A stretch of 64,000 nt of DNA, from positions 19,406,001 to 19,470,000 of the forward strand of contig JBHGNT010000013.1 of NCBI GenBank assembly GCA_043228905.1. Reading direction: 5' to 3'. This DNA is from Azolla caroliniana. Its lineage: Eukaryota; Polypodiophyta. Below the pieces are notes generated by a model. That model was given only the letters and a program-made list of their open reading frames with translations. It made no database searches and was not told where the DNA came from. Position 1 is the stretch's first letter. Each line of letters starts with the position of its first letter. Below, in pieces: positions 59,769 to 64,000 of the stretch. A program made the translations under genes and the position numbers.

Positions 59769-60319
59769 ACGGGAACTTGTTAACCCATACCAAAAACCTC
59801 AACGACTTATAATGCGCTTGATCGAGATGTTTTCTGTAGAAGGAGATTGGATATTAGACCTCTTTTCTGGCACAGGTATTCCTCAAACTAGGTTAACGAT
59901 CTTGAGATAACCAATATTGAATCTTTTTTGTTTGAAAACTAATTCTTTTTGTTACTTTCTTCACAGGGACAATGTCTACATGTGCATTGAAGCTCTTTAG
60001 AAACACAGTTGCGTTCGAGAAGGACGAGGAGCAAGTTATATTTATAAACATGAGGATTAAGACTTTGTGGGAGTGCCTAGACCAGGACGAGGAGGTTGGT
60101 GCAAAGAACCTCATTGATACCGAAAGGTTTCAACCTGCTTCGTGAGAGCCTATTCCTCCGTTAGTCGGGGAACCGGGGGAGCTACTAGAGCTTGATGATG
60201 AGCTTATAGAAGATATTTCGTTGGCTCGCCTAACATGGGAAGACAATGCACGTATAGCCGAAGAGACTTCTATACAGGATGAAGAAGAAAATGACATTGA
60301 CAATTTGCTTGCTATGTAA

Positions 60320-61241
60320 TAGACTCTTTTGTTCACGAAATGTATTGTTTGGAATTCACATTATTAATACAAATTTTGGGTTTTACTTGGTGGATTCTAT
60401 TCTTTATAATCTTCTATATGTTTCAATTTTATTTCTATATACTTGGTTAGTAGATTTATGACATTGGTTTCACTGCGTGCATTGTTGACTACCAATATGG
60501 AGAAACATGAAGTAGTTTAAATTAAGGCTGATTTTGGTCAAACTTTACCTTAACATGACATGGTCGTAGAATTGTTGCCATGATTGTCCATGTTGTTATT
60601 ATGGATCTTTGTCTTCTATTGTTAAAACTATTATGTTTCTCTTCCATTGGTGCTTTGATTGTGACTAGTGTTATCGTTCGGAGTTTGATCCACTTTGAAT
60701 CCCCTAAAGAATACATTAGATCAATTTTAAATACAAGTATGAAAGCCTTAATAGGTTTGTTATTTCCACCACATTATCCCAAAGTTCATTGTCTTACATT
60801 GTCCACAATTATATATATATGGTTTGATCCCATACGAACAAACTAAGGAATAGATTAGATCAACTTTAAATACAAGTATTAAATACCTTAATAAGTTAGT
60901 TATTCCAATCACATTATCCTAAAGTTCACTATCCTACATTGTCCACAATTATATACATGCGAGTATGGGTCAAAGTACACCTCATATTTTTGTAAAACTT
61001 ACCAAATTAATATAAGTCTTTAACTTCGTGTTTCCCATGTCGCACATTAGTGAGATATTGAGCCATTGTTGAACTTTATTATGCTTACATTAACTTATCA
61101 ACACATCCAAACTTATTTGAATTTCTAATGATCTCCACTCGTAGACCTATCATGTATTTTTATATTTGCAAATTCTAATAAAATTTTAGAACATGTGATA
61201 CTAGTGCATCCAATTTTTGTAGAGAGGATTCTTGTATTAGA
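60320..61241. other. 3' flank of the methyltransferase gene within the 15-kb element
   Basis: Noncoding. Contains a diverged tandem duplication with a period of about 139 bp: units starting TTAGATCAATTTTAAATAC (60,716) and TTAGATCAACTTTAAATAC (60,855), each ending in TACATTGTCCACAATTATAT. Confidence 0.7.
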
Positions 61242-61277
61242 ATGCGTGATCCTTCCACTTGTGAACGTGAACGTGTT
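61242..61277 (-). repeat. Right terminal inverted repeat of the 15-kb element
   Basis: Ends GTGAACGTGAACGTGTT at 61,277; the partner of 46,291-46,326. Confidence 0.9.
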
Positions 61278-61281
61278 ATTA
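61278..61281. repeat. ATTA target-site duplication, right
   Basis: Direct copy of 46,287-46,290. Confidence 0.75.
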
Positions 61282-62484
61282 GCACAACATCCAGATTTGG
61301 GTGAATTGTGTCATGCCCTGTTTCCACATAGCCGGGTCGATTGGGCTTACATAGCTCTCGAAACCAATCTTCATGAGATGTCATGTGGTTGGATGCACCT
61401 GAGTCGACAAACCAATCATTATCTAAACTACGAGTGTTGGTTGGACACGATGTCATCATCGAATACGCTCTATGCTACATCATGAACATTTTGCCATGAT
61501 CGTCGTAGTTAGAATTTGAGGCGTAGTTGGTGAGTTGTTGGCTTGCGAAGGCCAACTCACTCTATTTCTTTCGACACATTGCCTTGTAATGATAGAATAT
61601 GCCACAGTATCCGCATTGGAAGGAGTTGTTTTGTTGGCTTGTTCTGGCATGATTGCTCCCCCTTCTTCCAAACGTTTCATCTCGTGTGGTTGCAACAACG
61701 TCTTGCCGGTAGTAGAAATTTTGTTCGCAAGGTTGTTCTTGGTTGTGTCGGCTTTGACCGACTTGACCTCTTCTTCCACAAGTTTGTTCCCTTCCTCCAT
61801 CCGAGTTCAAATAGAGCATGTGTCCTTCTTGCACATTGCTCCTCGTTCAGACGTGATTTTCTTCGACCAACAACATAGACTGGATATCAAAGAAGGAGGC
61901 AGGATTCTCTATCATGAGGACTAGCGACCTTATTGCGGCGAACTGGGGTGCTAGGCCATCGAGACATATTTACACCATTTCATTATCGTCAATGTTGACA
62001 TTGATTGACCCAAGGGAGTCACACAACTCCATGATCTTCAAGGTGTAGTTCGCGATTGAGATATCCCTTTGTTGGATACTGTTCAACTCTTGTTGGAGTT
62101 GAAGTTTTCGTGTTGTTGTGTTCGCGGCAAATATCTTTTTGAGGTTCCCCCACACCTCCTTCAGCTTTTTGCCCTCTCAGATGTAGCCGAGCATGTGATC
62201 ATGAACGCATGATGCAAGGCAGTACATCAAGCGAGTCGTCGCTTGTTCCCAAGCTGGGTGGTCGGCATGTGCCGGGTTAGGTTGATTTTCTTGTACTCCC
62301 AAGATGCAAAGTTATTTTTGTCAAGTTTCTCGGTAAGAAGAGTGTTCCCCATCTGAGTATTCATGGTAATCGATTTGTATGGAGTGATTTTTCTTCTTCT
62401 TCTTCTTCTTTGATACAAACTGTGCAGATTGTTGCTACAACGGTCAACCGGTTCCTCGTGCACGTCGGCGTATATACAACACAC
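61282..62484 (-). pseudogene. Copia 1 gag and protease start
   Basis: Minus-strand gag begins near 62,364 (MNTQMGNTLLTEKLDKNNFA), and WGNLKKIFAANTTTRKLQL, LNSIQQRDISIANYTLKIME and GSINVNIDD follow. The CCHC zinc knuckle is CGYCGIFYHYKAMC (about 61,610-61,570). The aspartic protease active site is WFVDSGASNHMTSHEDWFRE (about 61,415). The sequence stops after TIHPN..., where the 15-kb element was inserted; its continuation is at 46,286. Several frameshifts break gag. Confidence 0.85.
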
Positions 62485-62512
62485 GTGGATGAGCTTGGAT
62501 TAAGCTACCAAT

Positions 62513-62525
62513 CACTCTAATACCA
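62513..62525 (-). other. Copia 1 primer-binding site
   Basis: Minus-strand TGGTATTAGAGTG follows the LTR end TTTACA immediately. It differs by few bases from TGGTATCAGAGC, the usual plant Copia site complementary to initiator tRNA-Met. Confidence 0.85.
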
Positions 62526-62698
62526 TGTAAAGAATCGAATATGATTTTGTGAAGAGGAAGGTGTGTGTATGTGTGTGTCGACACACACACACATAGAAAA
62601 CATAGACTTATGCAAAAAACTAGAGAACTATATTAACAACAAAATAAGATAACCAACGATTACAAAGAGGAGGTTCAAAAGGTGGGTAAAAGAATACG
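62526..62698 (-). mobile_element. 5' LTR of copia 1, right part cut off by copia 2
   Basis: This is the U5 side of the LTR, matching 43,611-about 43,790 (GATTCTTTACA end, AAAATCAT, GT/CA microsatellite, TATTAACAA, AAGATAACCAAC, ACAAAGAGGAG). Similarity to the other LTR ceases near 62,690, where the LTR of copia 2 begins. Confidence 0.7.
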
Positions 62699-63084
62699 TG
62701 TGTGGAAGCGTATGCAAAAGACACAGAGTACACGGTTTGGAAGTGCGACAGTTCGGTAAAACACAGAAATCACAGAGAAGGAGAGGGAGAGACAAAGAGA
62801 CCAGAAAATGAAACTATATTAAAAAATAATTCTCTGTTTGTTCTCTATACATACTTTGTGCTTAGTGAGCACCTTTTATACAAGCCATGACTATTGGGCT
62901 AACACAAATACTTACAGTACTTGACTGCTCATAAATGAGCATCCTACACTTACGCCCAAAATTATTCCTTTGCGAGGAATAACATTCTAACGGCCTCTCG
63001 GTTTGCACACAGTTTTATGCACCCAGTCTACGCACTGGGTTACGCACCCGTTTACGCATCCAATGTTGAGCTTGTCTCTCAACA
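62699..63084 (-). mobile_element. 3' LTR of copia 2
   Basis: On the minus strand it begins TGTTGAGAGACAAGCTCAAC at 63,084 and ends CGCTTCCACACA at 62,699 (386 bp, TG...CA). It is preceded by the polypurine tract GAGGGGGAG (63,093-63,085). It contains GTATAAAAGGTGC (about 62,875). The body sequence differs from the copia 1 LTR. Confidence 0.75.
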
Positions 63085-64000
63085 CTCCCCCTCAAGCTCA
63101 ACTTGAGGTTCCATCAGCTTTTCCGGATATTCACTCCGGCCTCTCCTGGCTTCACACCTCGCTCGCGCTCCTTGACCCGTTCGATTCTGCGCACCCCGAT
63201 AGGCCCTTGACAACATCAAACCACATCTTGGTCTTGGCCTTTACGCCCTTCTTGGCTGTATTTCCCCTTTGTTCAGCTGTCTTCGGCTCTTCCTTGCGAT
63301 TATGGACCATGTTTCCTTCTTCGGCTTCTTCAGTCGGCCCGAAATCGAATTCTTCATCCGTCTCGGCATCACGGTTACTACCGCTCCTTTCATGCTCCTA
63401 TTCCTATTTCCCTCTCAAGTTTAGTGTGTCGAGGTGACACAAACCCAGCTCACCCAAGAAATGCCGCAACTTGTCGAGATCAAGGGACTTGGTGAAGATG
63501 TTGGCAATCTTCCGACACGTGGGAACATCCACTAGTTCGACTTCACCAGAAAGGACACACTCGCGGACAAAATGGTAGTGCACCTCAATGTGCTTGGTCC
63601 AGGCGTGGGTTGGGTGTAGGTTGTGACATAAACTGACTGATCAAGCCAACCGGGTAACTGAGATCCGGCCGTGTAATCGTCAAATAGATTAGGCTTCCGA
63701 CAATCTGTCGGAACTGTGTCGTGTCGCATGCCTTCCCTGACTCTCGGCGAAGCTTTACATTTCTATCCAGAGGGGTCGAGATGGGCTTACAATCTGCCAT
63801 CCCGAACTTGAAGAGCATATTCAGTGCGTAATGACGTTGACTAATCAATATGCATTCGGGGGAATGGATCACTTCGATCCCAAGGAAGTAATGAAGGTCT
63901 CCAAGATCCTTCATTTCGAATGATGCCGCAAGTTACGACTTGACGCAGCCGATTTCTTCCAGGTCGGCACCGACGACGACTAAATCGTCAACATACAGTA
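63085..64000 (-). pseudogene. Copia 2 pol remnant: RT C-terminus joined to RNase H C-terminus, extends past the window
   Basis: The minus strand shows MKDLGDLHYFLGIEV, YALNMLFKFGMADCKPISTP and RQIVGSLIYLTITRPDLSYP (about 63,914-63,650), the end of Copia RT. It then jumps near 63,600 to HIEVHYHFVRECVLSGEVEL and TKSLDLDKLRHFLGELGL, the end of RNase H. The intervening RNase H core is deleted. Downstream codons (ETDEEFDFGPTEEAEEG) run to the polypurine tract at 63,093. The 5' part lies outside the window. Confidence 0.85.

Larger units (their letters stand above)
54988..60319 (+). pseudogene. ParB-like domain fused to beta-class DNA N6-adenine/N4-cytosine methyltransferase, transposon-borne, decayed
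   Basis: Exons: 54988-55022; 55697-57288 continued at 57729-57749 after a solo LTR; 57826-57964; 58050-58468; 58557-58746 continued at 59773-59875 after a second solo LTR; 59967-60319. All introns are GT-AG and all joints keep frame. About 950 residues once insertions are discounted. A ParB/sulfiredoxin-like domain lies near residues 300-390 (VVPFIVMVDPEE, YFVIGGSHSAEARRQL, KIYVGLTTEEAKRLAWD). The catalytic motif IV is VDIPYG (about residue 666) and the AdoMet-binding motif I is ILDLFSGTGTMSTCALKLF (about residue 825), with FEKDEEQV as motif II. The IV-before-I order defines beta-class (PF01555-type) enzymes. ParB plus this methylase is common in phages. Nonsense codons: TAG 55,743, TAG 55,788, TGA 56,028, TGA 56,843, TGA 56,927 and TGA 60,143, plus one frameshift near 56,275-56,295. 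Role inferred: methylating transposon DNA, or recognising its ends. Confidence 0.82.
46291..61277. mobile_element. 14,987-bp DNA transposon carrying a transposase-like gene and a ParB-DNA methyltransferase gene
   Basis: The ends are a 36-bp terminal inverted repeat: 46,291-46,326 and the complement of 61,242-61,277, 33 of 36 identical. Each ends inward in GTTCACAAGTGGAAGGATCA followed by CGCAT. Flanking ATTA is a 4-bp target duplication. The host sequence is copia 1, split between protease and integrase. Inside are two divergent genes, a minus-strand DUF7869-type gene (46,819-54,595) and a plus-strand ParB-methyltransferase gene (54,988-60,319). Later insertions are an hAT element (48,241-53,375) and two solo LTRs (57,289-57,723 and 58,747-59,768). 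Without them the element was about 8.4 kb. I cannot assign it to a named superfamily with certainty. The 4-bp duplication and gene pair are directly visible; that the DUF7869-type protein is the transposase is inference. Confidence 0.85.

Noticed and set aside
62526-63084. A single 559-bp LTR shared by two Copia bodies
   Set aside because: Only the left part matches the copia 1 LTR, and the right part has its own TG...CA ends; two LTRs are the simpler reading.

Overview
The window is flowering-plant nuclear DNA. It holds a proteasome gene with ten GT-AG exons, an AMT1-type ammonium transporter, a rhomboid-like gene with an intron, pyrimidine-rich 5' leaders and a dense load of degraded plant transposons. 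I cannot name the species.

Region 1 (1-27,800) is the host gene part. It contains a rhomboid-like gene (RBL14 type, minus strand, 2,251-3,702), a segmental tandem duplication (3,711-6,283) of the 3' part of a conserved single-exon gene that I do not recognise (minus, 6,153-6,866), the 26S proteasome subunit RPN8 gene (plus, 9,420-16,916, 309 codons, with a decayed LINE in intron 3) and an intact 500-residue AMT1 gene (minus, 25,399-26,901). Between them lie MITEs, a long hairpin and microsatellites.

Region 2 (27,800-43,600) has no gene I can support. It contains LINE 3'-end fragments, three tRNA-derived SINE copies in a row, diverged tandem duplications and AT-rich sequence.

Region 3 (43,611-64,000) is a nest of transposons whose layers can be peeled apart from target-site duplications and restored reading frames. 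A Copia LTR retrotransposon (copia 1, minus strand) runs from a 3' LTR at 43,611-44,013 to a 5' LTR end at 62,526. It is split between protease and integrase by a 14,987-bp DNA element (46,291-61,277) with 36-bp terminal inverted repeats and an ATTA target duplication. That element has two divergent genes about 390 bp apart. One is an 877-codon transposase-like gene of the DUF7869 type (minus). The other is a multi-exon gene (plus) joining a ParB-like domain to a beta-class adenine/N4-cytosine DNA methyltransferase domain, an architecture I associate with phage and bacteria. The transposase gene was later hit by a 5,135-bp hAT element (TSD CGCATATG) that itself carries captured pieces of a VTI1-type v-SNARE gene and a MAP kinase gene. 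The methyltransferase gene was hit by two solo LTRs. A second Copia (copia 2) sits in the 5' LTR of copia 1 and runs off the right edge.

The best candidate for a previously undescribed system is the 15-kb transposon carrying its own ParB-DNA methyltransferase. This copy is dead: it has many C-to-T type nonsense codons, one frameshift and three insertions. Its gene structures can still be read.
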